Shown in pieces: positions 8,807 through 17,409 of a stretch of DNA of 64,000 bases. Below the pieces are notes generated by a model. The model ran no database searches and had not been told where the DNA came from. It worked only from the letters and a program-made list of their open reading frames with translations. Made by a program: the position numbers and the translations under genes. Source of the stretch: Longimicrobiales bacterium. GTDB taxonomy: Bacteria; Gemmatimonadota; Gemmatimonadetes; Longimicrobiales; Gaopeijiaceae. Each line of letters starts with the position of its first letter. Position 1 is the first letter of the stretch. The DNA is taken from NCBI GenBank assembly GCA_958296005.1, contig CATQHQ010000001.1:264134-328133 (forward strand). The letters are read 5' to 3'.

Positions 8807-10753
8807 ATGTCTCGTTCCTCTTCTACCCCGCAACCGGCCCGAACTGAACTAGTCTGGCCGGGGAAGTACAACGACGACGGCACGCCGAAAGAAGTGCCGC
8901 GCGTGAGTCTGCCGTTTCAAGTCATCGAGACCGTGAACGAGAGCCGGGCCACAAGGGAGGCCCGAAAAGATACTGGCAGGTCGGTGTTCGACGTGTGGGA
9001 CGGCAAAGAGGGCGACAGTTTTGAGGGTGGGTGGCGAAACAAGTTGATATGGGGAGACAACTTGCTGGTAATGGGTTCTCTGCTCGAGAGGTTCGCTGGA
9101 AAGATCGACCTGATCTACATTGACCCGCCGTTTGCGACGGGTGCTGATTTCTCGTTCAGTGCACCTGTAGGCGAGTTCAACCAGAAGGCCGATAAGCAGG
9201 CATCCGCCATCGAAGAAAAGGCGTATCGGGATACCTGGAGCCGCGGTCGGAGTTCGTGGTTTGAAATGATGTACGACCGCCTTCGGTTGATGCGCGACTT
9301 GCTCAGTGACAAAGGAACCATCTACATTCACCTCGACTGGTACGTAGGGCACCATATGCGACCAGTCTTGGACGAAGTGTTCGGCGAGGCCAATTCTTTG
9401 GGCGACATTGTATGGGCATATGGGTCACCGTCAGGCGGTCGCGTCTCCGGCTCCAAACTTGTCAAGGCACATGATTTCATCTTTTCTTTTGCCAAGCGCT
9501 ATGGATCGCACTATTACAAAATTGCGTACCTGCCGTATTCGGAGAAATACATCAAGGACTGGTTCAAATATCAAGATGGCGATGGCCGACTGTACCGGAA
9601 ACGTCAGCGAAGGGACAGACAAACAGGACAACGCTATTGGGAGAAGCAGTACCTTGACGAAAGCAAGGGTGTACCTGCGTCCACGGTTTGGACCGACATA
9701 CGGCAGGCCTACGCCGATCCACGAGCCTACAAGATTGGCACGACTTCTGAGATTACGGGCTATGCCACGCAGAAGCCTGAGAAGCTGTTGGAACGCATCA
9801 TCAAAATTTCTAGTGAACCGAACGACCTTGTTGCCGATTTTTTCTGCGGCTCGGGCACTACACTTGCTGTTGCCGAGAAGCTAGACCGCCGATGGATCGG
9901 TTGCGATCTCGGCCGATGGGCCATGCACGTCTCGCGAAAGCGACTGCTCGAAATTGACCAATGTAAGCCATTCGAACTGCTCAATCTTGGACGGTACGAA
10001 CGGCAATACTGGTCTGGAGCTACCTTCGGCGATCATCAAGGGCGCGACAAGGCATACTTCGAATATCTCGCCTTCATCCTCAAGCTCTACTCCGCTCAGC
10101 CCGTGCCCGGCATGTCCTACTTGCACGGACGGAAGGGCCGGGCAATGGTGCATGTTGGAGCCGTGGATGCTCCGATCACGATCAACGAGATTCAGTCAAC
10201 GATTGACGAGTGCATCCAGAACGGTCAACGTGATCTCCATGTCTTGGGCTGGGAATGGGAGATGGGCCTAAAGAACTTGATGGTCGGCCAAGCGAAGAAA
10301 CAGGGCGTGTCTCTCCGTCTCTTGCAGATTCCGCCTGAGGTTATGGAACAGCAAGCCGCAGACAGAGGCGACGTCACTTTCTTTGAGCTTGCCTATGTGG
10401 AACCAGTGGTTGCACACGTATCGGCGCCCAGCGATCAGTGGCAGTCCTCCCGTAGGATCCACGTCAAGCTTACGGACTTTGTAATCCCTAACGCCGATCT
10501 CGTTCCCGCCGACGTGCGCGAGAAGATCAGCAAGTGGTCGGACTGGATCGACTACTGGGCGGTAGACTGGGACTTTCGCGAAGACACGTTCATGCAGGGA
10601 TGGGTTGCGTATCGTACCCGCAAGGAACGGAGTTTGCCTCTGACGTCCGACTGGCATGAATATGACACTCCCGGCAACTACCGCGTGTTGGTTAAGGTGA
10701 TCGACATCTTCGGCAACGATACATCTCAGATCGTGGACGTGGAGATCCGATAG
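8807..10753 (+). CDS. site-specific adenine DNA methyltransferase (type III Mod-like, beta class)
   Basis: A 648-residue protein. The catalytic motif IV is IDPPFATG (DPPF at residues 106-109) and the AdoMet motif DFFCGSGTT follows at about 344-352; this order marks the beta class of N6-adenine or N4-cytosine methyltransferases that includes type III Mod subunits. The region between them would hold the target-recognition domain. The C-terminal 270 residues are not assigned. The gene is visibly richer in A/T at third positions than its neighbours outside the island. It is followed after one base by the helicase-nuclease gene, so the pair should act as modification and restriction subunits of one system. 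The recognition sequence cannot be read from the protein. Confidence 0.9.
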   Translation: MSRSSSTPQPARTELVWPGKYNDDGTPKEVPRVSLPFQVIETVNESRATREARKDTGRSVFDVWDGKEGDSFEGGWRNKLIWGDNLLVMGSLLERFAGKIDLIYIDPPFATGADFSFSAPVGEFNQKADKQASAIEEKAYRDTWSRGRSSWFEMMYDRLRLMRDLLSDKGTIYIHLDWYVGHHMRPVLDEVFGEANSLGDIVWAYGSPSGGRVSGSKLVKAHDFIFSFAKRYGSHYYKIAYLPYSEKYIKDWFKYQDGDGRLYRKRQRRDRQTGQRYWEKQYLDESKGVPASTVWTDIRQAYADPRAYKIGTTSEITGYATQKPEKLLERIIKISSEPNDLVADFFCGSGTTLAVAEKLDRRWIGCDLGRWAMHVSRKRLLEIDQCKPFELLNLGRYERQYWSGATFGDHQGRDKAYFEYLAFILKLYSAQPVPGMSYLHGRKGRAMVHVGAVDAPITINEIQSTIDECIQNGQRDLHVLGWEWEMGLKNLMVGQAKKQGVSLRLLQIPPEVMEQQAADRGDVTFFELAYVEPVVAHVSAPSDQWQSSRRIHVKLTDFVIPNADLVPADVREKISKWSDWIDYWAVDWDFREDTFMQGWVAYRTRKERSLPLTSDWHEYDTPGNYRVLVKVIDIFGNDTSQIVDVEIR

Positions 10754-10754
10754 C

Positions 10755-13565
10755 GTGGCGGAAGCTGTCGTCGGCTACGACAAGGAATTGCCGGAGATTC
10801 CAGGCCGCCGCGCCTGGGAAATGCCAACGCAGCACTTGGTCAAGATTGCCAGCGATCCACCGAAGTGGTCGATCAAAGACGGGCGGCGCGACAGTGAAAT
10901 TCTGCTCGTACCCAAGATTCGAGCCGAAGTCGACGCTTGGCGCGACGGAGGCTATCCTGGTGCGTCGAAAGTTACGGCGCGCCTCTTTGAATATTGGTTT
11001 GAGGAAGACCATGATGTCTCAGGCTATCCCTCGCCGTTGCGATATCACTTCTGCCAGCGAGAGGCCATCGAGACTCTTGCTTGGCTGGTTGAGGTCGCCA
11101 ACGGGAGGGATGCCGTCGCGCTGATCCAAGCCTATGGCACGCGGTTTGAAGACGGCGCCCCTGCCACAGATTTGTTATCGAATAGTTTTCAAGTAACGAC
11201 CTCGATGGGTGGTCGGCGGTACCTGACTAGGTACGTACGCCAGAGTGCCGGCGAGTGTCGCCAGGATCTGCCCCCGAGCAACTTGCGACGTTACGCCCTT
11301 AGGATGGCGACCGGATCTGGGAAGACCTGGGTCATGGCGATGCTCGTCGTCTGGTCGTACTTCCACCGGCGGATGGTGGACGGCTCGGACATGTCGTCCA
11401 GCTTTCTGATTGTGTCGCCGAACGTTATCGTCCACCAGCGGTTGGAGAAGGACTTCGCTCACAACCGCATCTTTCACGAGTTGCCGCTGATACCACCGGA
11501 ATGGGGTAGCAAGTTCTCGCTGAAGATGATCTTACGAGGCGAAACTACCGAACCCGACCTCTCTGGCAATTTGTTTCTCACCAACATTCAACAGCTCTAC
11601 GAGTATTACAACCAGCCATGGGTGCCGGAGAATCCAGTGGCGGCCGTGCTGGGACCGAAGCCCCCACAGGACTTGGCGTCATCGAGCCACCGGTCGATGT
11701 TGGAGCGAGTCAAGTCTCTCAAGGACGTGCTGGTCATCAACGACGAGGCGCATCATGTCCATGACGAGGAACTGAAGTGGACCCAGACGTTGCTGGATAT
11801 CCGCGATGCTCTCCCCGGAGGGATTAGCGCGTGGGTGGACTTCACTGCGACGCCCAAGGACCAGAATGGGATGTTTTTTCCGTGGACGGTTTGCGACTAC
11901 CCGCTTGCCCAGGCGGTGGAAGACCAGATCGTGAAGGCGCCGCTGATCGTGTCGCGACGCGACAAGGGGGGTCGGCCGCCGGACGACCCCGACCGCGTCA
12001 CCAAGAAGAACGTCGTCGAGAAGTATGGCTACTGGATTCGTGCAGCTGTCGAGCGTTGGCGAGAACACGACAACGCGTATAAGAGGCTCGACCCGAGTCC
12101 AGTCTTGTTTGTGATGGCGGAGCGAAGCGTCCACGCTGATGCAATTGCGGACTACCTGCGTTCGGACCCGCAACTTGGCTTTCAGCGCAGAGAAGTATTG
12201 GTCATTCACACGAATCCCGGCGGTGAGATATCGAAGAGGGATCTGAAACTTGCCCGACATGCTGCGCGCGACATCGACAGTGCTAAGAGTCCAATCAAGG
12301 CAATCGTTAGCGTAATGATGTTGCGCGAGGGCTGGGATGTGCGCAACGTCACAGTCGTGCTCGGCCTTCGTCCTTTCACTGCCAAGTCGAAGATTCTCCC
12401 CGAGCAGGTGATCGGGCGCGGCTTGCGTCTCATGACCGGAGTCGGACCGGATCGACGCCAGACGCTGGAGGTGCTCGGCACGCGGAAGTTACTCGAAGTC
12501 TTGAGGGAGCAACTGGACCAGGAAGGCGTCGGTGTGGTGGAAGTCAAGCAAGGACCGCCCCCACCGATCATCATCGAGCCGTTGCAGGAACGGATCAAAT
12601 ACGACATCGTCATACCGATCACGAAGCCCCGCCTCGAACGGGACTTGCGCAGACTGTCGGACTTGGACCCCCAAGCGCTAGCGCCGATCGTCGACCAAGG
12701 AGACCTCAGCGAACAGGACCGGCTCTTGTTGGGCCTGGAGTTCGCAACTACTGAAACGGAGGTCCATCAGGCCGAGGTCGCAGTTGCTCTACTCTCGGCA
12801 CGCGAATTGCTCGCGGCAATCACCAAAGAAGTGATTAGGAGAGCATCCCTGGACTTGCCGGGGGCATTCGCACAACTCTACCCGGTCGTACGAAGTTATG
12901 TTCGCTATCGATGCTTTGGCCGTTCGGTTGACTTGGACGACCAGACAGTGCGATCTCACCTCGGGCACTTCGACCTGCGCGAAGCGGTTGCCAAGTACCT
13001 CGCACGCGAAATCGGCAAGCTCGCGACCGTCCGACGGGCCGTGGTGTTCGACGACCCCGAGCACCGGCTTTCGCAGACGCTTCCTTTCAGTTGGCGACGC
13101 GATCTACGGCCGACGGAACCACGCGGCTGTGTAGCGGAAAAGACCGTGTTCAACTACGTCGCTACGTACAACAACTTCGAGCGGGAATTCGCCGGGTTCC
13201 TCGACCAAGCTGGCGACGTGCTCCGCTTCGCTGCGTTGGGGACCACGGAACAAGGTGCCACGGGCACGCAGTTCCGCGTGGACTACCTAAAACCGGACAG
13301 CGGCGCGATCGGCTTCTATCACCCGGACTGGGTCGTGGTTCAGCGGACTCCGGCGGGCGAGGTCAACTGGATCGTCGAGACCAAGGGTCGCGTCTGGAGC
13401 GACACGCAGACCAAGGACGAAGCGATGAAGAGATGGTGTGCCGGCATCTCTGAGAGTACAGGTGTCGCGTGGCGGTACCACCGGGTCAACCAGACGGACT
13501 TTGGATGTCGCCAAGGGAACCGGCTGGCCGACTTGGTGGACGACCCAGGCTTGGTTCCAGCGTAG
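10755..13565 (+). CDS. type III restriction subunit-like helicase-nuclease (BPTD_3080-like)
   Basis: A 936-residue protein from a GTG. The N-terminal region has KIRAEVDAWRDGGYPG and YHFCQREAIETLAWL, a pattern I recall from BPTD_3080-type restriction endonucleases. The helicase core has Walker A ATGSGKTW (about residues 185-192), motif II NDEAHH (about 330) and the late motif around PEQVIGRGLRLM. The C-terminal nuclease is a PD-(D/E)xK domain: YHPDWVV near residue 856 and VETKGR near 874. It should translocate on DNA and cut sites left unmodified by the upstream methyltransferase. It ends in the gap before the convergent three-gene module. Confidence 0.88.
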   Translation: MAEAVVGYDKELPEIPGRRAWEMPTQHLVKIASDPPKWSIKDGRRDSEILLVPKIRAEVDAWRDGGYPGASKVTARLFEYWFEEDHDVSGYPSPLRYHFCQREAIETLAWLVEVANGRDAVALIQAYGTRFEDGAPATDLLSNSFQVTTSMGGRRYLTRYVRQSAGECRQDLPPSNLRRYALRMATGSGKTWVMAMLVVWSYFHRRMVDGSDMSSSFLIVSPNVIVHQRLEKDFAHNRIFHELPLIPPEWGSKFSLKMILRGETTEPDLSGNLFLTNIQQLYEYYNQPWVPENPVAAVLGPKPPQDLASSSHRSMLERVKSLKDVLVINDEAHHVHDEELKWTQTLLDIRDALPGGISAWVDFTATPKDQNGMFFPWTVCDYPLAQAVEDQIVKAPLIVSRRDKGGRPPDDPDRVTKKNVVEKYGYWIRAAVERWREHDNAYKRLDPSPVLFVMAERSVHADAIADYLRSDPQLGFQRREVLVIHTNPGGEISKRDLKLARHAARDIDSAKSPIKAIVSVMMLREGWDVRNVTVVLGLRPFTAKSKILPEQVIGRGLRLMTGVGPDRRQTLEVLGTRKLLEVLREQLDQEGVGVVEVKQGPPPPIIIEPLQERIKYDIVIPITKPRLERDLRRLSDLDPQALAPIVDQGDLSEQDRLLLGLEFATTETEVHQAEVAVALLSARELLAAITKEVIRRASLDLPGAFAQLYPVVRSYVRYRCFGRSVDLDDQTVRSHLGHFDLREAVAKYLAREIGKLATVRRAVVFDDPEHRLSQTLPFSWRRDLRPTEPRGCVAEKTVFNYVATYNNFEREFAGFLDQAGDVLRFAALGTTEQGATGTQFRVDYLKPDSGAIGFYHPDWVVVQRTPAGEVNWIVETKGRVWSDTQTKDEAMKRWCAGISESTGVAWRYHRVNQTDFGCRQGNRLADLVDDPGLVPA

Positions 13566-13725
13566 GGGCAAGTCGGCGCCCCGTCGCTTTCTCTGCCGCT
13601 TGCCGCCCAGTCCATGGGCGGAGTCTGCGTTGCGGAGCCGGACGGGCGTGGCGAGCAGCTACGAGTTCTCCGTGCGAACGCTGGCTTGGATCGTGGCGGG
13701 GGATCCCAGGGACCGCCGATCAGGG

Positions 13726-14481
13726 TTAGGCGCTCGCCTCCACCCAAGGATCGAAGTCGGGCGGCAAGATGCGGATGACGGCATCCGGGGACATGTGGTA
13801 GACATCATGCGTGCGCTCGAGCTGTTCGAGGACGCGGATCAAGTGCATGAGCCCACCGGACCCGTCCTTGAATCCACGCTTCTGTCTGCCATCCCTCGTG
13901 TACAGGCGAAGAATCAAGGGCACGAGCCCGATTGAGTTGAAGATGCGCTGCGACTGAAGGACGCGGTTTGCGAGGGTACCCATTGAAGCAGGGGCCTGGT
14001 CCAGTAGGAACGCCGCTTCTTCCCCGTGCGCCTCGAACAGGCGCCAAGCGGCCCGCAGATAGTGAAAGTGCATGCGCCATCGGGAATGTGGATTGCCGGG
14101 GTCGATCACGAGCGTCTCGTCCAACGGTGACAGCTTGGCCGCGCCATCCACGATTCGCACCGTCCCCTCGAAGTAGAAGATGCCGAGCCACGACCAGAAC
14201 GACGCGCGGTCCACGATCTGGCGCCGGATCGGCCTCAATCTGGGCGACAGGTACGCGCCAACCTCGCGTCGCGTCGCGAACCGGCGTTGCGCCAGCGCGG
14301 GCGCGTTGGGAAGCGGGCGGCTGTTCCGGTTGCCGAAGAGAACCTCGCGTGGCGGCTTCCACGGCCCCGCTGGACGGGCGCGAACGTCTGCGAGGAAGCG
14401 AAGGGCACGCTCAATCCCTCTCGCCGTGAACTCCCGCGCCGGGACTTCGCGCTCGGCGAAAGCCTCGTGCTCCGTTGTCAT
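13726..14481 (-). CDS. third gene of the ATPase module; possible DUF6339-like protein
   Basis: A 251-residue protein starting at an ATG with AGGAGG upstream; the ATG overlaps the stop of the gene before it (ATGA), so translation is coupled. The reading frame extends much further upstream, but that part is the shadow of the middle gene. Visible landmarks are DRASFWSWLGIFYFEG near residue 94, RWRMHFHYLRAAWRLF, SQRIFNSIGLVPLILRLY and RDGRQKRGFKDG. This helical layout recalls DUF6339 proteins, but I am not certain. No catalytic motif is evident. Because it is made in lockstep with a GHKL ATPase in a defence island, it may be a partner or effector of that ATPase. Confidence 0.8.
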   Translation of the reverse strand: MTTEHEAFAEREVPAREFTARGIERALRFLADVRARPAGPWKPPREVLFGNRNSRPLPNAPALAQRRFATRREVGAYLSPRLRPIRRQIVDRASFWSWLGIFYFEGTVRIVDGAAKLSPLDETLVIDPGNPHSRWRMHFHYLRAAWRLFEAHGEEAAFLLDQAPASMGTLANRVLQSQRIFNSIGLVPLILRLYTRDGRQKRGFKDGSGGLMHLIRVLEQLERTHDVYHMSPDAVIRILPPDFDPWVEASA

Positions 14482-15254
14482 CGCGTCCTCCTGCCGTACA
14501 GATCCACAGCTTTGACGCGCTTCTCCGAGAACGCCGCCACCACCCCGTCGATCCACCGATCCGCGTGCGCAACCTCGTCGTCCTGGGCATCGGGCCCCAA
14601 GACGGGCACCGGCCGGCCCGGCAGAACGTCTTCCGCCAAGTCGAACCAAGGCCTCCATGGACCCTCCACATCGTCGGGCGCCTCCCGCCGTACCAGCAGG
14701 CCCCGCTCCAGCACGGAACGCAGCACTTGGGGCATCACCAGCGCCCGAAAAGCGGAGTCGTTGCGCACAACGTCGCTCATCCCCGCTATCCGCTGGTTTA
14801 CCTGGAGTTCCGCGATGTCGTCGCCCTCTCCGAACTCCAGCCGCCAGATCTGGCTTCCTAAGTCCGTTATCACCAACGGCAAGAGGGACTCCACGGGCCG
14901 CCGAGGCACGAGTTTGTCGGCAAGGCCGAGCAGAAGGCCGGCCCGACCCGCCTCCACCACGGCGACGCGAAACCGGCACGTTTCCGGCACGTCGCGAAGA
15001 ACCCGGTCCGGTTCGGCTGGCGCCACCAGCCGACCGACGACGCCCCAATCCCAGCGTTGAACGGCGTTGCCGCGCCAAGCTTCCACGCGGACGCGAGCGT
15101 TGGAGGGAAATTCGTAACTTGAGAGGTCTAGCTGCAAGTCGAAGCAGTGGCTGGAATCCGCCTGTACGCCGTTCGACCTCAGCCGCCGGAGCCCCACGAT
15201 CGCGTGGGAACGTTGGATCTTCCGGCGTCCCGTGCTGTTGAAGTGGCGGATCAC
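14478..15254 (-). CDS. second gene of the ATPase module; unrecognised protein
   Basis: A 258-residue protein whose GTG overlaps the ATPase stop codon (GTGA) and whose own stop overlaps the next start (ATGA). The N terminus (MIRHFNSTGRRKIQRS, then FDLQLDLSSYEFP and ARVRVEAWRGN) looks like a beta-rich domain and the remainder is mixed. Tryptophans are frequent (WDWGVVG, IWRLEFGEGD, PWRPWFDLAED). I do not recognise a family and see no nuclease, kinase or protease motif. The position between an ATPase and a possible DUF6339-like protein, with overlaps on both sides, argues for an obligate three-part complex. Confidence 0.8.
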   Translation of the reverse strand: MIRHFNSTGRRKIQRSHAIVGLRRLRSNGVQADSSHCFDLQLDLSSYEFPSNARVRVEAWRGNAVQRWDWGVVGRLVAPAEPDRVLRDVPETCRFRVAVVEAGRAGLLLGLADKLVPRRPVESLLPLVITDLGSQIWRLEFGEGDDIAELQVNQRIAGMSDVVRNDSAFRALVMPQVLRSVLERGLLVRREAPDDVEGPWRPWFDLAEDVLPGRPVPVLGPDAQDDEVAHADRWIDGVVAAFSEKRVKAVDLYGRRTR

Positions 15255-17224
15255 GTCTCTTCGCCCTCCTCCGCTGGCTCCGCGACCGGTGAGATTTCCA
15301 CCAACAAGTCCCGCTCGTCGAAGCCGGTTACTGCCAGGGACATTGCCGCCTCGTTCGTCGCGACTCGCAGCTCGTTGTCGGCGACGACGTCGACCGAACA
15401 GCCGTCGTGCTCGACCGAAAGGCGGCCATCGCGCAGCGAGAAGTCGGGACACCCCGCCCTGACGCCGCTCGCGAAGCGCGTGAACGCCGTGCGGGCTGTT
15501 CCGCGAGCCAAGTCGTACGCCATCCGCACGGTCCATGCGGTGTCAGCGAGGCCGTCGTCGGGGTCGGTCGTTACGACGATCCCGCCCCGAACGTGCCGGA
15601 CGCGAAGCGTGAGCTTGGGATCGACGGGCTTGGGCGGCAGCTTGTCGCGTGAGTCTCCGTTGCTGGAACGGCCGCCGCGTCCCTCCGGCTTCGACGGGAA
15701 CAAGTCCGCCAGCGCGTCCCGTTGCTTCTCCTCGGGGCGGACGGCCAACAGACGCAGGATTCGCTCGGCCGCGCGCTGTGCCTCGCGCACGCGCTCGGCC
15801 GCAGCGGGCCAGCCTCCCTCCTTGAGCCTATGCGCTGAAGCGTTCCACTTGTCGTGAGCAGGCCCCTCCGAATCGCGTAGCAAGTGGCCTAGGAGGGAGC
15901 GATTGCTCACGAACGTCAGGGCGCGCGCCTGGTAGGCGTGGATAAAGTCCATCCCCGGAATGTGCAGGTGGCCGCGCACATAGTAGTCGTGTCCCTTCGA
16001 CAAGGCGTCGTCCTTCTCGAGGAAGACGTGGAAGGAAGCCAGCACCCCGCGCACCTTGGTCCTCACCTTGAAGGCTAGGCGTTCCCCTTGCTCGTACCGT
16101 TCGCGCAGCTCGCGCAGTTCGTGCGCCGAGACAGCCTTCTTCTTGCGATGGGCCACTGCGCCCACCACCTCTGGGTTGTCGGCACCCCACACCGCCAACT
16201 CGATTGCCCGCGCCATCGGCCCGGCGGCCTCCTCGCCCGTGTCGGCGGAGGCATCACCGCAGTTGTGGACCTCGTGGGCGATGGTCGTGGCATCAATCGT
16301 CCGAACCACCCCGCCCGGCGAAACGACCTCGGCCACCAAGTCGCCCGCCACGATCGGCCAGAAGTACTGCGTGACGACGGCCCAAGCCAGCTTGTCTGGA
16401 TCCGTCAACTCGTCTTCGGGGTGCAGCACCACGACCGACGTTCCCGCCTGCCTTCGGTCTCGTAGCGCGAAGTCGGCCACTGCTTGTCTCACGAATGGAG
16501 CTTGGGGGCCGTCGGAAGTCGCCGGCATCGGAAGCCATGTATCCTCGGCGGCGTCCGAGGCGGCGGCGAAGTACCCGTAGTGGGCGTGCTTCTTGTCGCC
16601 CAGCTTGTGCAGCTTGAGCATCGCTTGGCCCATGAGGAGCATCTGGTCGTCGTCTTGGCGCCGGGTCACGCCGATGAACGCGTTCAGCTTGGAGGCGTCC
16701 GGGAACACCCACTTGCCGACTCCCCACGAGCCGGCCGCTTCCTTTCCCTTCGGCGAGATGCCCACGCTTCGGAACAAGCCCCAGAAGTTGTTGTCTTTGG
16801 CGTGCGGCTCGTTTGCGCGCACGTCGCCGCGCAGACCCGTCGTGCCGAAGTCCTCCACGACGAGGAAGGGCATCGGAGCGTCGAAGAGCCTCTTTCGCCC
16901 TGCCAGCTCGCCCTGGTTCCCGCCGGAGCCTGTCTCGGCATCCACTACTGCGTGGATGTGCGGCCGCAAGCCCGCCAAGTAACGAGCCGCCCGTTCCGGT
17001 GCCAGAGCGCCCTCGGCGCCGCTGATCGCGAAGCGAACCCGCACCGGAGCCTCTCCCGCCTTGGCGTCCAAAGAGTTCTGGATCGACTCCCTGACGAAGC
17101 GCTTGGGCAAGTCGGAGCTGAAGAACTCGCCCTGAACCGGGTTCTCGTTGATCTCCGACGGGGACATGACCCGGAAGCGCCAGCGGGGGGCACTCTGGGC
17201 ATTAGTGGGCAAAGGCGAACTCAC
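15251..17224 (-). CDS. GHKL (HATPase-fold) ATP-binding protein, first gene of the three-gene module
   Basis: A 657-residue protein from a GTG. The N-terminal 200 residues carry a Bergerat ATP fold: N-box VRESIQNSLDA at about residues 44-54, G1-like VVEDFGTTGLRGD at about 121-133, and G2-like AAGSWGVGKWVF at about 163-174. The leader NENPVQGEFFSSD just before the N-box is probably an ATP-lid or interaction segment. After the ATPase domain come a mixed region and a C-terminal beta-rich domain. GHKL proteins work as ATP-driven clamps (Hsp90, MutL, gyrase, MORC) or kinases; I see no histidine-kinase phosphoacceptor domain, so a clamp-like role is likelier. It heads a coupled operon and diverges from the DUF2971-like gene. 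Confidence 0.88.
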   Translation of the reverse strand: MSSPLPTNAQSAPRWRFRVMSPSEINENPVQGEFFSSDLPKRFVRESIQNSLDAKAGEAPVRVRFAISGAEGALAPERAARYLAGLRPHIHAVVDAETGSGGNQGELAGRKRLFDAPMPFLVVEDFGTTGLRGDVRANEPHAKDNNFWGLFRSVGISPKGKEAAGSWGVGKWVFPDASKLNAFIGVTRRQDDDQMLLMGQAMLKLHKLGDKKHAHYGYFAAASDAAEDTWLPMPATSDGPQAPFVRQAVADFALRDRRQAGTSVVVLHPEDELTDPDKLAWAVVTQYFWPIVAGDLVAEVVSPGGVVRTIDATTIAHEVHNCGDASADTGEEAAGPMARAIELAVWGADNPEVVGAVAHRKKKAVSAHELRELRERYEQGERLAFKVRTKVRGVLASFHVFLEKDDALSKGHDYYVRGHLHIPGMDFIHAYQARALTFVSNRSLLGHLLRDSEGPAHDKWNASAHRLKEGGWPAAAERVREAQRAAERILRLLAVRPEEKQRDALADLFPSKPEGRGGRSSNGDSRDKLPPKPVDPKLTLRVRHVRGGIVVTTDPDDGLADTAWTVRMAYDLARGTARTAFTRFASGVRAGCPDFSLRDGRLSVEHDGCSVDVVADNELRVATNEAAMSLAVTGFDERDLLVEISPVAEPAEEGEET

Positions 17225-17409
17225 GACGGCGCAGTCACGGATGGGTTAGGGGGTGCTAGAAGACACGGGAGCGGAACGGGTCGGCAAGAACGGACAGAAT
17301 CGGCGACCGCCCGTGGCGGCGCAAGTGCCGCCCGCCCGACTCCCGCGCCAGGGCGCGAGAGGCTACCTTCGTGGCCCGTCCTGAAGCTACCGGTGCCCGT
17401 GGAGACCAG

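Noticed and set aside
8127..13565. Type I restriction or BREX components
   Set aside because: No specificity subunit, no PglZ or BrxC-like gene; the motif order fits a beta-class methyltransferase with a type III-like nuclease.
14478..15536. 352-codon minus-strand frame as the full middle gene of the ATPase module
   Set aside because: The first 94 codons overlap the ATPase gene and are Arg/Gly-rich; the GTG at the ATPase stop gives a proper coupled start.
15251..17224. Histidine kinase identity for the GHKL protein
   Set aside because: No phosphoacceptor histidine domain, no sensor or membrane region, and the ATP site is at the N terminus, unlike kinases.
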